A program made the translations under genes and the position numbers. From positions 358,946-422,945 of the forward strand of contig NZ_BCFL01000025.1 of the NCBI RefSeq assembly GCF_002217755.1: 64,000 nucleotides of DNA. Reading direction: 5' to 3'. The notes beneath the pieces were generated by a model that saw nothing but the letters and a program-made list of their open reading frames with translations, did not search any database and was not told the DNA's origin. Source of the DNA: Streptomyces hyaluromycini (GTDB taxonomy: Bacteria > Actinomycetota > Actinomycetes > Streptomycetales > Streptomycetaceae). The first letter of the stretch is position 1; the number at the start of each line of letters is the position of its first letter. Of this stretch, positions 25,796 to 33,753 are shown piece after piece.

Positions 25796-28700
25796 ATGCG
25801 AAGACTCCACGCCCTGTGGGCCGTGGCAGGAGCGGCCGGACTGCTCGCGGGGGCTGTCATGCCCGCGACAGCCGCGCCGGGGTCCCCGGTCACCACACCC
25901 GTCACACCCCTCACGGGTCCGAGCACCAACGCCCCACCGCAGACCGTCACCCTCATCACCGGCGACACCGTGACCCTAACCGTCGGACCGGACGGCAAGA
26001 ACGCCGTCGACGTCCGGCGCGGCAAGGGCCGTGAGGCCGCCACCTTCCTGTCGAGCGAGAAGAACGGCGAGATCAGCGTCCTGCCGGCGGACGCCATCCC
26101 GCTGATCAAGGCCGGCCGCCTCGACCCGGCTCTGTTCAACGTCTCCCAGCTGGTCGCACAGGGGTACACGGACGCGAGGACCGGCAGCACCCCGGTCATC
26201 GCGACGTACACCAAGGGCGCCGAGACCCCCGAGGGCACGCGCCGGACGCTGGCGCTGCCCGGGATCGACGGCGCGGCGCTCAGCGCGCGGAAGTCGACCG
26301 CGTTCTGGTCGGACATCGCCCCGCCGCTGGGCACCCGGCCGACCGCGAAGGCCGCGAAGCAGCTCGGTGACGGCATCGACAAGATCTGGCTCGACGCCAA
26401 GGTGAAGGCGTCCCTCGACGTGAGCGTGCCGCAGATCGGCGCGCCCGAGGTGTGGCAGGCGGGCTACGACGGCACGGGCGTCAAGGTCGCGGTCCTGGAC
26501 ACCGGCGTGGACCTCGGGCACCCGGACCTGGCCGGGAAGATCGCCGGCTCGGAGAGCTTCGTACCGGACGAGACCGTGCAGGACGGCTTCGGGCACGGCA
26601 CCCATGTGGCGTCCACGATCGTCGGCTCGGGCGCGGCCTCGGGCGGCCGGTACAAGGGGGTCGCGCCGGGCGCCCAGCTGCTGGTCGGCAAGGTGCTGGA
26701 CAACACGGGCAGTGGCCAGTCCTCCTGGATCATCGCGGGCATGGAGTGGGCGGCGCACTCCGGTGCGAAGATCGTCTCGATGTCCCTGGGCGGTACGGCG
26801 TCCGGCCCCTCGGACGTGCTCAGCGAGACCGTCGACGACCTGTCCGCGGCCACCGGCACGCTGTTCGTGATCGCGGCGGGCAACGCGGGGCCGGGCGAGC
26901 AGACCGTGGGCACCCCGGGTATCGCGGACTCCGCGCTGACGGTGGGCGCGGTCGACAAGTCGGACCAGCTGGCCTCGTTCTCCAGCCGGGGTCCACGCCT
27001 CGGCGACTTCGCGGTGAAGCCGGAGATCACCGCGCCGGGCGTGAACATCACGGCGGCCCGCGCCGCGGGCACCAGCATGCCTGGTGGTACGCCGGTCGAC
27101 GACTACTACACGACGGCGAGCGGCACCTCGATGGCGACCCCGCATGTCGCGGGCACGGCGGCGCTGGTCGCCGAGGCGCATCCGGACTGGACGGGCGAGC
27201 AGATCAAGGAGGCCCTCGCCAGTACCGCGAAGACGAATCCCGACGACTCCGTGTTCGAGCAGGGCGACGGCCGGGTCGACGCGGTACGGGCCGTCGAGCA
27301 GGACGTCTTCGCGACCCCGACACTGAGCTTCGGCAGGTTCGAGGACGGTGACACCGGGGCCGTCAGCAAGGACATCACCTACACCAACACCACCGACAAC
27401 GCGGTGGAGTTGAAGCTCTCGTCGTCGCTCGCCGACCTCACGCTGGGCGCGGGCACCCTGACCGTGCCCGCGCACGGCACCGCCTCGGTTCCGGTCGGCG
27501 TCGACCCAGCGCAGGAAGCCCAGGGCCGGTACTCGGGCCATGTCACGGCGACCGCCGACGGCATCCAGGTCACCACGGGCGTCGGCTTCGAGAAGGCGCC
27601 GAAGACGTACAACCTCAAGGTCTCCCTCGTGGACCGCGAGGGGAACCCGTCCACCGGGGCGTCGATCTACACGCTCCAGGAGCTGAACGGCGCCTACCCC
27701 GACGAGTACGGCTTCATCGGCACCGGCTGGACCTGGCAGGTACCGGCCGGCACCTACTCCGTCGCGACCTGGATCCCGGACCGGGACGCGGGCGGCCTGG
27801 CCGTCGGCACCTCGGTCGTCGGCAACCCCGAGATCAAGGTCGACGGGGACACCGCGGTCGTCCTCGACGCCCGCAAGGCGGTGGAGATCAAACCGAAGAC
27901 CAAGCAGGACTCCGAGTTCCGGGGCTTCAGCACCAGCTGGCACCGCGCGGGGCCGGGCAGCGCCTGGGGGCTCACCTACAGCCAGGGCTTCTGGACCACG
28001 CACGTCTATGTGGCACCGACCCAGCAGGTCACCGTGGGCACCCTGGACTTCTACGCCAAGTTCCGCCTGTACGCGAAGGAGCTGACGGCGAGCGTCACCA
28101 GCCCGGAGAAGACCGCGCTGTCCTCGCTCTACTACTCGCAGACGTACAACGACTTCCCGTTGAAGATCAGCGGTGATCACAAGGTCCAGGCGGTGGACGC
28201 GGGCGGCGGTACCGAGGCCGACTTCGCGGGGCTCGACGTCAAGGGCAAGGTGGCGTTCGTCGGGCTCGGCGCCACGGAGCGGGCGCAGACCGCCCTGGAC
28301 AACGCGACCAAGGCCGGGGCGGGTTACCTCATCGCGTACCGCAAGACACCCGGATTCTGGATCGAGGCCGTGGACCGCGCGACCAGCGTCCCGCTGATGA
28401 TCGCCACCGGCGAGGAGGGCGCCGAGCTCGCCGGCCTGCTGAAGACCGGCAAGAAGGTCACCCTGAAGCTGAGCGGTACGCCGGTCAGTCCGTACGTCTA
28501 CAACCTGCTCGCCGCGCAGAGCGGCGCCATCACCGCGAACCAGACCTACACCCTGGACAAGTCCGACACCGTGCAGCGGAAGGCCCGTTACTACGGGGCC
28601 ACGGCCGGCGAGATGGGCGCGGACACCCTGTACACCTTCCGCCCCTGGCAGCTCTTCGGCGTCGAGACCAGCGTCTACACGCAGCTGGGCACGGAACGCG

Positions 28701-29479
28701 ACGAGTACTACTACGTCGACCCCGACACCCGTACCTGGCACGTCGTCTATCCGAAGTGGGACACGCTCAAGGGCGAGTGGAGCCCGCTGCGGACCTTCGG
28801 CGAACCGGGCAGGGAGCCCGCCGAGGACTGGCTGCGCCAGGTCGTCCGGCCGGGCAGCAGCGCGGAGTACGGCCTCTCCGTGCGCGACGGAGACAAACTC
28901 ACCTTCCGGGTGCCGGAGTTGACCGACTCCACGCCGGGCCACTACGGAGCCGTCGACGGCACCGACAACACCGCGAAGGGCAAGCTCTACGCGGACGGGC
29001 AGCTGGTCGGCGACTCGACGCTCGGCGGGTACGGCACCTTCGACGTGGCGGCGGACCCGGCCGCGTACCGCTTCGAACTGGACGTGCAGCGCAGGGCGGC
29101 CTGGGCCAGGTACTCGACGAGCACGCACACCGAGTGGACCTTCTCCTCGGCGCACACCGACACGAAGACGGCGCTGCCGCTGCTCACGGTCGGTATCGCC
29201 CCGAAGCGTCTCGACCTCCTCAACCGGGCCGACAGCGGGCGTGAGGTGGAGGTCCGGCTGCCGGTCGCGAACCAGCTGGGGAGTGTGAAGGCGAGCACTC
29301 TGAAGGCCTGGGTCTCCTACGACGACGGCACCTCATGGAAGGAAGTGGAAGTCAAGGGCGGCAAGGCGCGGTTCAAGCCCGCGAAGGGCGCCGAGACGGT
29401 GTCGCTGCGGGTACTGGCCACCGACCGGGACGGCAACGGGATCGACCAGACCGTGCTGCGGGCGTTCGGCCTGAAGTGA
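25796..29479 (+). CDS. Secreted subtilisin-like (S8) serine protease, multidomain
   Basis: Large extracellular protease, 1227 residues. Signal peptide to about 27 and a propeptide to about 205. The S8 catalytic domain carries the triad Asp235 (AVLDTGVD), His270 (FGHGTHVAS) and Ser445 (ASGTSMATP), with Asn363 (AAGNAG) as oxyanion residue. About 700 further residues contain Fn3-like and beta-rich domains and a protease-associated-like segment near 800-880 (VDAGGGTEADFAGLDVKGK). The length is typical of Streptomyces 1200-residue subtilases. ATG 25796 follows GGGGAGGACG. It is followed 58 bases later by a regulator gene, a pairing common in Streptomyces. Confidence 0.92.
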   Translation: MRRLHALWAVAGAAGLLAGAVMPATAAPGSPVTTPVTPLTGPSTNAPPQTVTLITGDTVTLTVGPDGKNAVDVRRGKGREAATFLSSEKNGEISVLPADAIPLIKAGRLDPALFNVSQLVAQGYTDARTGSTPVIATYTKGAETPEGTRRTLALPGIDGAALSARKSTAFWSDIAPPLGTRPTAKAAKQLGDGIDKIWLDAKVKASLDVSVPQIGAPEVWQAGYDGTGVKVAVLDTGVDLGHPDLAGKIAGSESFVPDETVQDGFGHGTHVASTIVGSGAASGGRYKGVAPGAQLLVGKVLDNTGSGQSSWIIAGMEWAAHSGAKIVSMSLGGTASGPSDVLSETVDDLSAATGTLFVIAAGNAGPGEQTVGTPGIADSALTVGAVDKSDQLASFSSRGPRLGDFAVKPEITAPGVNITAARAAGTSMPGGTPVDDYYTTASGTSMATPHVAGTAALVAEAHPDWTGEQIKEALASTAKTNPDDSVFEQGDGRVDAVRAVEQDVFATPTLSFGRFEDGDTGAVSKDITYTNTTDNAVELKLSSSLADLTLGAGTLTVPAHGTASVPVGVDPAQEAQGRYSGHVTATADGIQVTTGVGFEKAPKTYNLKVSLVDREGNPSTGASIYTLQELNGAYPDEYGFIGTGWTWQVPAGTYSVATWIPDRDAGGLAVGTSVVGNPEIKVDGDTAVVLDARKAVEIKPKTKQDSEFRGFSTSWHRAGPGSAWGLTYSQGFWTTHVYVAPTQQVTVGTLDFYAKFRLYAKELTASVTSPEKTALSSLYYSQTYNDFPLKISGDHKVQAVDAGGGTEADFAGLDVKGKVAFVGLGATERAQTALDNATKAGAGYLIAYRKTPGFWIEAVDRATSVPLMIATGEEGAELAGLLKTGKKVTLKLSGTPVSPYVYNLLAAQSGAITANQTYTLDKSDTVQRKARYYGATAGEMGADTLYTFRPWQLFGVETSVYTQLGTERDEYYYVDPDTRTWHVVYPKWDTLKGEWSPLRTFGEPGREPAEDWLRQVVRPGSSAEYGLSVRDGDKLTFRVPELTDSTPGHYGAVDGTDNTAKGKLYADGQLVGDSTLGGYGTFDVAADPAAYRFELDVQRRAAWARYSTSTHTEWTFSSAHTDTKTALPLLTVGIAPKRLDLLNRADSGREVEVRLPVANQLGSVKASTLKAWVSYDDGTSWKEVEVKGGKARFKPAKGAETVSLRVLATDRDGNGIDQTVLRAFGLK

Positions 29480-29536
29480 GCGACGGCCCGAGCCACTGTA
29501 AGGATTCTTAACAAAGCACCTCTACCGTGGCGAGCC

Positions 29537-30538
29537 ATGGTGAACACGGCACAAGATCCTGCAAGACAGACCCCTGCCGCGAGCCCCTGGGCCGCGGTGG
29601 GGGTCTCCGCCTTCGACGAGATGGTGTACCGGGCGATTCTGCATCAGCCCGACGCCGGCGCGGCCGGCTGGGCGCTGCTGACCAGGGCGACCCCGGCCCA
29701 GCTGCGCGAGGCCTGCAACCGGCTGCTCACCCTTGGTCTGCTCCAACCGCCGGACTCCATGGGCGGGTTACGAGCGGTCGACCCGCGGGTGGCGATCCGT
29801 GCGCTGATCCGGCGGCGCGAGACGGAGTCCGAACTGCTCGCCGCCACCGCCGAGGAGATGGCCACGGCGTACGAGGCCGGGCTGCTGCGCGAGGAGCCGA
29901 CCCGGCTGATCGAGGTCGCCTCCGGCGAGGGTGCCATCGCGGCCCGTCTGGAGGAGATGTACGCCCGTGCCGAGCACGAGGTGTGCCTTTTCGACACTCC
30001 GCCGTACCTCGCCCCGCCCGCACCGCAGGTGGACCTCCAGGCCGATCTGCTCAAGCGCGGCATCGTCTCACGCGGCGTCTACGGGGCGAGCGGTCTGGAG
30101 GATCCGAACACGCTGTCCCGGGCCTGGAAGATGGTCGAACTCGGCGAGCAGGCACGGGTGTTGCCGTCCGTGCCGCTGAAGCTGCTGGTGGTCGACGGAC
30201 GCCGGGCGATGCTCCCGCTGACCTCGTCCGCGGCGGGCGGCTACTGCGCCGTCGTCGTATGGCACTCGGCGGTCACCGAGGCGCTGCAGAAGCTCTTCGA
30301 GCTGGCCTGGCAGCAGGCGACTCCGCTCGGCCGGCCCGAAGGGAACGGCGAACTCTCCGAGGACGAGCAGACGTTGACCCGGCTGCTGGCGGCCGGGATG
30401 AAGGACGAGGCGGTGGCCCGTCATCTGGGGGTGAGTCTGCGAACGCTGCGGCGGCGGGTGAGCGACCTGCAGGATCGGCTCGGGGCGGCGAGCCGGTTCC
30501 AGCTCGGGCTGCGGGCCGCTCAGCGCGGCTGGCTGTAG
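29537..30538 (+). CDS. TrmB/LuxR-type transcriptional regulator with a TTA codon
   Basis: Regulator of 333 residues. The N-terminal part is TrmB-like (FDEMVYRAILHQPDAGAAGWALLTRATPAQLREA). A central sensor-like domain follows, and the C-terminal LuxR-type helix-turn-helix spans about 273-325 (LSEDEQTLTRLLAAGMKDEAVARHLGVSLRTLRRRVSDL). It lies directly behind the subtilase and may be co-transcribed with it. Codon 78 is TTA (29768-29770), so translation should depend on the bldA tRNA and occur late in growth. Weak GGCGAG precedes ATG 29537. Confidence 0.85.
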   Translation: MVNTAQDPARQTPAASPWAAVGVSAFDEMVYRAILHQPDAGAAGWALLTRATPAQLREACNRLLTLGLLQPPDSMGGLRAVDPRVAIRALIRRRETESELLAATAEEMATAYEAGLLREEPTRLIEVASGEGAIAARLEEMYARAEHEVCLFDTPPYLAPPAPQVDLQADLLKRGIVSRGVYGASGLEDPNTLSRAWKMVELGEQARVLPSVPLKLLVVDGRRAMLPLTSSAAGGYCAVVVWHSAVTEALQKLFELAWQQATPLGRPEGNGELSEDEQTLTRLLAAGMKDEAVARHLGVSLRTLRRRVSDLQDRLGAASRFQLGLRAAQRGWL

Positions 30539-30556
30539 CGGAGTGGCGGAACAGTG

Positions 30557-30592
30557 CGGGGCCGCGCTCCCTCCACCAGGAGCGCGGCCCCG
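30557..30592 (+). terminator. Strong terminator after the LuxR-type gene
   Basis: A perfect 14-bp G+C-rich stem (CGGGGCCGCGCTCC and its complement) with an 8-base loop, 19 bases past the stop codon. It also marks the left limit of the IS-rich segment. Confidence 0.85.
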
Positions 30593-30948
30593 ACTGCCGT
30601 ACCGGAACCGCTACTTGCGGAGCAGGCTGCGCAGCACGTACTGAGACATGCTTCGATTGCCGTTCTTGACCCTATTCACCGCCGCCGTTTGACCTCACTC
30701 TCGACCAACCACACAAAACGCCTGGTCATAAGCGTGCCGAGGGATACAAAAAGGCACTGACCCGCAGTTGGTGAAGCACCTCGGTTCACATGCTTCGGTT
30801 GCGGTACTTGAGATCGCCACCTCCCCTGAAATCCGACGTTGCGATCGACCCGGTGTCCGAGCCGAGCTTCCGCGCTTGGCACCGGCTTCGTCGGTCATGG
30901 GTGGGCATGGCAGCGCTGCTGCGGGCAGGCGAAGACCAGTCGTCCTGA
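30593..30948. other. AT-richer spacer with a 24-bp direct repeat and tiny minus-strand frames
   Basis: ACATGCTTCGATTGC... (30646-30669) and ACATGCTTCGGTTGC... (30788-30811) are 21/24 identical and 142 bases apart. On the minus strand both can encode a K-x-x-N-R-S-M segment. One short frame ends SMSQYVLRSLLRK; another, in a different frame, contains ATEACEPRCFTNCGS. I can assign no gene; the base composition is lower in G+C than the neighbours. Confidence 0.3.
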
Positions 30949-31363
30949 GCGAATCCGACGCGTTCGGCTGACGAGTCGAGAGCGGCGATCGGTGAGGTCG
31001 CGGCCCGGTACGGCACCTCGCGCCAGACCCTGCACAGCTGGCGGCGGCGGTTCGAGCAGGAGGGCATGCCCGGTCTGCTGGATCGCTCCCGCCGGCCGCG
31101 GAACAGTCCCACGCGCCTGTCCGCCGAGGTTGAGGCCGAGATCTGCGAGCTGCGCCGCCGGCATCCCCGGTGGGGTGCCCGCCGGATCTCCCACGAGCTG
31201 TCCTGCCGCGGGCTGGAGTCGGCGCCGTCGCGGGCCACGGTCCACCGGGTGCTGTCCCGCAATGGCCTGGTCCGCGCCCAGGAACAGCAGCATCCACGCA
31301 AGTACCGCCGGTGGCAGCGTGAGGCGCCGATGCACCTGTGGCAGATGGACCTGGTCGGAAGGA
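30949..31363 (+). pseudogene. IS481-family transposase, 5' fragment
   Basis: Reading frame with the IS481 N-terminal helix-turn-helix (IGEVAARYGTSRQTLHSWRRR), LLDRSRRPRNSP, HPRWGARRISHEL and the linker into the catalytic core. It stops right after the first catalytic Asp (MHLWQMDLVG), where homology ends abruptly at about 31363. A TGA at 30946-30948 cuts the frame near its start. Both catalytic residues further on are missing, so it is dead. Confidence 0.75.
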
Positions 31364-31804
31364 GGCGACTGTTGGGTTCATCAGCTGCAGCAGGCGACAC
31401 AGCCGAGAACAGCAGCGATGTACCACGGTCAGTTCGACGCTCGGCACGCACGACCGTGAGCGTAGAGCACGCCGACAATCAGAGCGCCTCGCGAACACGA
31501 TGGCCGCGCCACCCGGCCTCTCCGGTCGTACTCGAAGACCTCCGGAAGGCGGGAGCCGCCAAGGCCGAGGGCGCGCCTCCTCTGTCACAGGCGCAAGTCG
31601 ACCGGATCGTCGCCATCCTGCGCCGGGCAGGCCCTCAGGCCAGTGCACGTCGTGGACGCGGAGCGCCACACGGGACGGCTGGGGGGCCATGGGAGCGGTA
31701 CTCGGCACCGGCGGCACGGGGTGCAGTCACGCTCCTCTCGCGTTCGCGCTCACCCAGTGCCGCAGCGCGAGCCCGCTGGTCTGGTCCTCCCTGATCGCGA
31801 CCGA
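31364..31804. other. Unassigned decayed sequence
   Basis: 440 bases between the transposase and MFS fragments. Open frames exist on both strands but none shows a recognisable family; the stretch LSQAQVDRIVAILRRAG (plus strand, about 31585-31635) looks protein-like. I see nothing functional here. Confidence 0.4.
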
Positions 31805-32030
31805 GACGGGACTACTGGACCGGGATGGCACCGGCGATGCTGGTGATCGCCCTCGGCTTCGGGACCGGCGTCATCGCCCGGACCAGGCCGCAGTCCATGG
31901 AGTGGACCACGACAACCGGAGATCGCCTCGGCGCTGCTCACCTCCGCCCAGCACCTCGGCGTCGCCCCCGGCCTCGCGATCCTGGCGAGCGTCACCGCTG
32001 CAGCCAACGCCGCGCCGCGACGGCTGGCGC
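31805..32030 (+). pseudogene. DHA2-type MFS transporter, frameshifted C-terminal fragment
   Basis: MAPAMLVIALGFGTGVIA in one frame continues, after a one-base shift near 31900, as EIASALLTSAQHLGVAPGLAILASVTAAA. Together these match the last helices of 14-TM drug exporters. Start, most helices and stop are gone. Confidence 0.65.
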
Positions 32031-32324
32031 GAGTACTTCGTCGAGTTCGTCCTGGGCGACGCCGGTGGCCTGGCTCCGGATCAGCTCGCAGACAAGTGGC
32101 AGCAGGAGGCAGTGGCTGCCGGCAACGCTGCGTCGGCGGGCCTGCTGCGCCGTCTCTGGCTCCGCCCGGACAGGCTCCCTGCCCTCGGGGTGTGGCAGGC
32201 GACCGACCGGGAGACGCTCGACCGGGCGCTCGAGGGTCTCCCCATGGCTCCGTGGCTCATGATGCCGGTCACTCACCTGGATCCACACCCGAGCGACCCC
32301 GTCGAGCAGGCGTTCGCGGTGTGA
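32019..32324 (+). pseudogene. Muconolactone isomerase-like fragment without a start
   Basis: About 100 residues resembling the muconolactone delta-isomerase (MIase) family: WREYFVEFVLGDAG, then AASAGLLRRLWLRPDRLPALGVW and a C-terminal PMAPWLMMPVTHLDPHPSDP. No start codon lies near the homology start, and the frame runs out of the MFS fragment. It is probably a truncated gene joined to it by deletion, although the length is nearly complete for this small family. Confidence 0.5.
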
Positions 32325-32382
32325 CGAGAAAGCCCTCAACGCCCGCGTCCGGCGCCGGCACGGTGGCCTGCCGGCGGCGGGC

Positions 32383-32502
32383 GAAGGCATGCACCCGCCG
32401 AAACGGCGGGAAGTCTGTCGGCAGGTTGACCCCGGCAGCAACGGCCGGATGACCTGCCACTCCGACTCGCTCATATCTGAGCCGTAGCACGAGGTCCGGT
32501 CC
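32383..32502 (-). pseudogene. IS5-family transposase remnant with internal deletion
   Basis: On the minus strand MSESEWQVIRPLLPG matches the conserved N-terminus of IS5-type transposases. It is fused, in another frame, to NLPTDFPPFRRVHAFARR, which matches the downstream W-ALPADFPPW-TVY block. The roughly 20 residues normally between them are deleted. Flanking bases up to 32688 show no gene. Confidence 0.6.
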
Positions 32503-32688
32503 GTCCGGTCCGCGGCGTTTCCGAACCGGTGCGCGAGACAATCGCACGGCGACACGCGGGAGTTGGACGCGACAGGCGTGGTCAGGCAAGACTGCGACAC
32601 CGCCGCGATCACCCGATCCAGAACCCAGTTCGACTGACCACGCCCACCGACCGGTATGCGGAAGCCGTTCTAAAGAACGGGGCAAGTT

Positions 32689-33306
32689 TCACCTATCCGT
32701 GCTTCCAGACAGCAGACAGTCGAGTTGCTCGGATGCCGTCGCAATCAGCAACTGCACGGCGCCTTCAACCGTGACGGACGAGTTATTACTGACAATGTGC
32801 AGGCCCAGGCCATCCTCCATGGCCAGTAGAGAAGCCGCGATGTCATGCGGGTCTCGGCGGACCCTGAACCCGCCTGCTGCTACACCTGCCTGGATGATGC
32901 TTTCGTACAGCATGAGCTCGCGATCCCACAGCGACGCCATCAACGCAGCGTGCGAACGGCTGCGGGCGGCCAGCGCGTGCAGCTCGTAGAGTGCTTTGCA
33001 GGTCGGATCGGTTGGGCCCTCAGGCAAGCCAGATTTGAACGCCTGTACGATTTTTTTGGCAGGGTCGACGATCTTCGCGATCGCTCGGAGCCTGGACGCC
33101 ACGTAGCGATCGACCAAGGTGCGATGAAGCTCATAGACCAGATCGTCGGTCTTGGCGTAGTGGTACAGCACCGACCCGGGCGACACTCCTGCCTCGCTTG
33201 CGACGGCGCGGACCGTCAAAGCGGACAGGCCGCTGCGTAGAAGGGCACGCTCGGCTGCTTCAACGAGCTCTTCACGGCGCTTCGCGGAATGACGGCGGGT
33301 TGTCAT
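32689..33306 (-). CDS. TetR-family transcriptional regulator
   Basis: Regulator of 205 residues. N-terminal TetR helix-turn-helix LTVRAVASEAGVSPGSVLYHY (residues about 27-47), C-terminal ligand-binding helices. It lies behind mbtH on the same strand but after a terminator, so it is separately transcribed. It is the only regulator gene at the cluster and may control the exporter or itself. An in-frame GTG at 33333 would add a TTA codon; ATG 33306 is the more natural start. A run of seven A on the coding strand (PAKKIV) and lower G+C are unusual. Confidence 0.85.
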   Translation of the reverse strand: MTTRRHSAKRREELVEAAERALLRSGLSALTVRAVASEAGVSPGSVLYHYAKTDDLVYELHRTLVDRYVASRLRAIAKIVDPAKKIVQAFKSGLPEGPTDPTCKALYELHALAARSRSHAALMASLWDRELMLYESIIQAGVAAGGFRVRRDPHDIAASLLAMEDGLGLHIVSNNSSVTVEGAVQLLIATASEQLDCLLSGSTDR

Positions 33307-33409
33307 TGGCCCATCATCGCCCACACTTAACACTGCTCATGCATCCCGGCAACCTCGCAGCTCCAGCCCGCTTGAATGCGACGGATCACCACGGAACGCC
33401 TCCACACGC

Positions 33410-33435
33410 CGGCTGCCCCGTTCCCGGGGCAGCCG
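33410..33435 (-). terminator. Terminator after mbtH
   Basis: Perfect 11-bp stem CGGCTGCCCCG with a four-base loop that reads GGAA (a GNRA tetraloop) in the minus-strand transcript, about 80 bases past the mbtH stop. It ends the hisD-NRPS-NRPS-mbtH operon. Confidence 0.75.
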
Positions 33436-33515
33436 ACAGAATCGCGCGGTGCGATGCAGGGGTCCTGCTCGATGTGTTCTGCGGCACATGAATGATCTTG
33501 CACGCCTGCAGGCGG

Positions 33516-33749
33516 TTACCCACCTGCAGCATCAGCCGCCTGTCCCATTGCCCGAACCAGACTCTTGGGACGCAGATCGGTCCAGTTCTCCTCCACGTAG
33601 GCCAGGCATGCCTGACGTGCGTCGGGACCGAAGGCCCGGGTCCATCCTTCAGGTATCGCGGCGAAGACAGGCCACAGGGAGTGCTGTCCTTCGTCGTTGA
33701 CGACTACAAGATGCTCGATGGTGTCGTCGTCGAACGGGTTGGTGGTCAC
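33516..33749 (-). CDS. MbtH-like protein
   Basis: Small NRPS chaperone of 77 residues that binds and activates adenylation domains. Full family signature: NPFDDDT, VVVNDEGQHSLWPVFAAIPEGW and YVEENWTDLRPKSL, including the conserved Trp residues. GTG start at 33749, four bases after the NRPS stop, with GAGGAG nine bases upstream. It is the last gene of its operon and probably serves several of the five A domains here. Confidence 0.96.
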   Translation of the reverse strand: MTTNPFDDDTIEHLVVVNDEGQHSLWPVFAAIPEGWTRAFGPDARQACLAYVEENWTDLRPKSLVRAMGQAADAAGG

Positions 33750-33753
33750 AGAT

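Noticed and set aside
24784..26400. Minus-strand open frame extending the histidine kinase to 1042 residues
   Set aside because: The upstream half runs antisense or out of frame through the response-regulator gene and into the opposite-strand protease. The kinase has a clean ATG start at 24783 overlapping the regulator stop.
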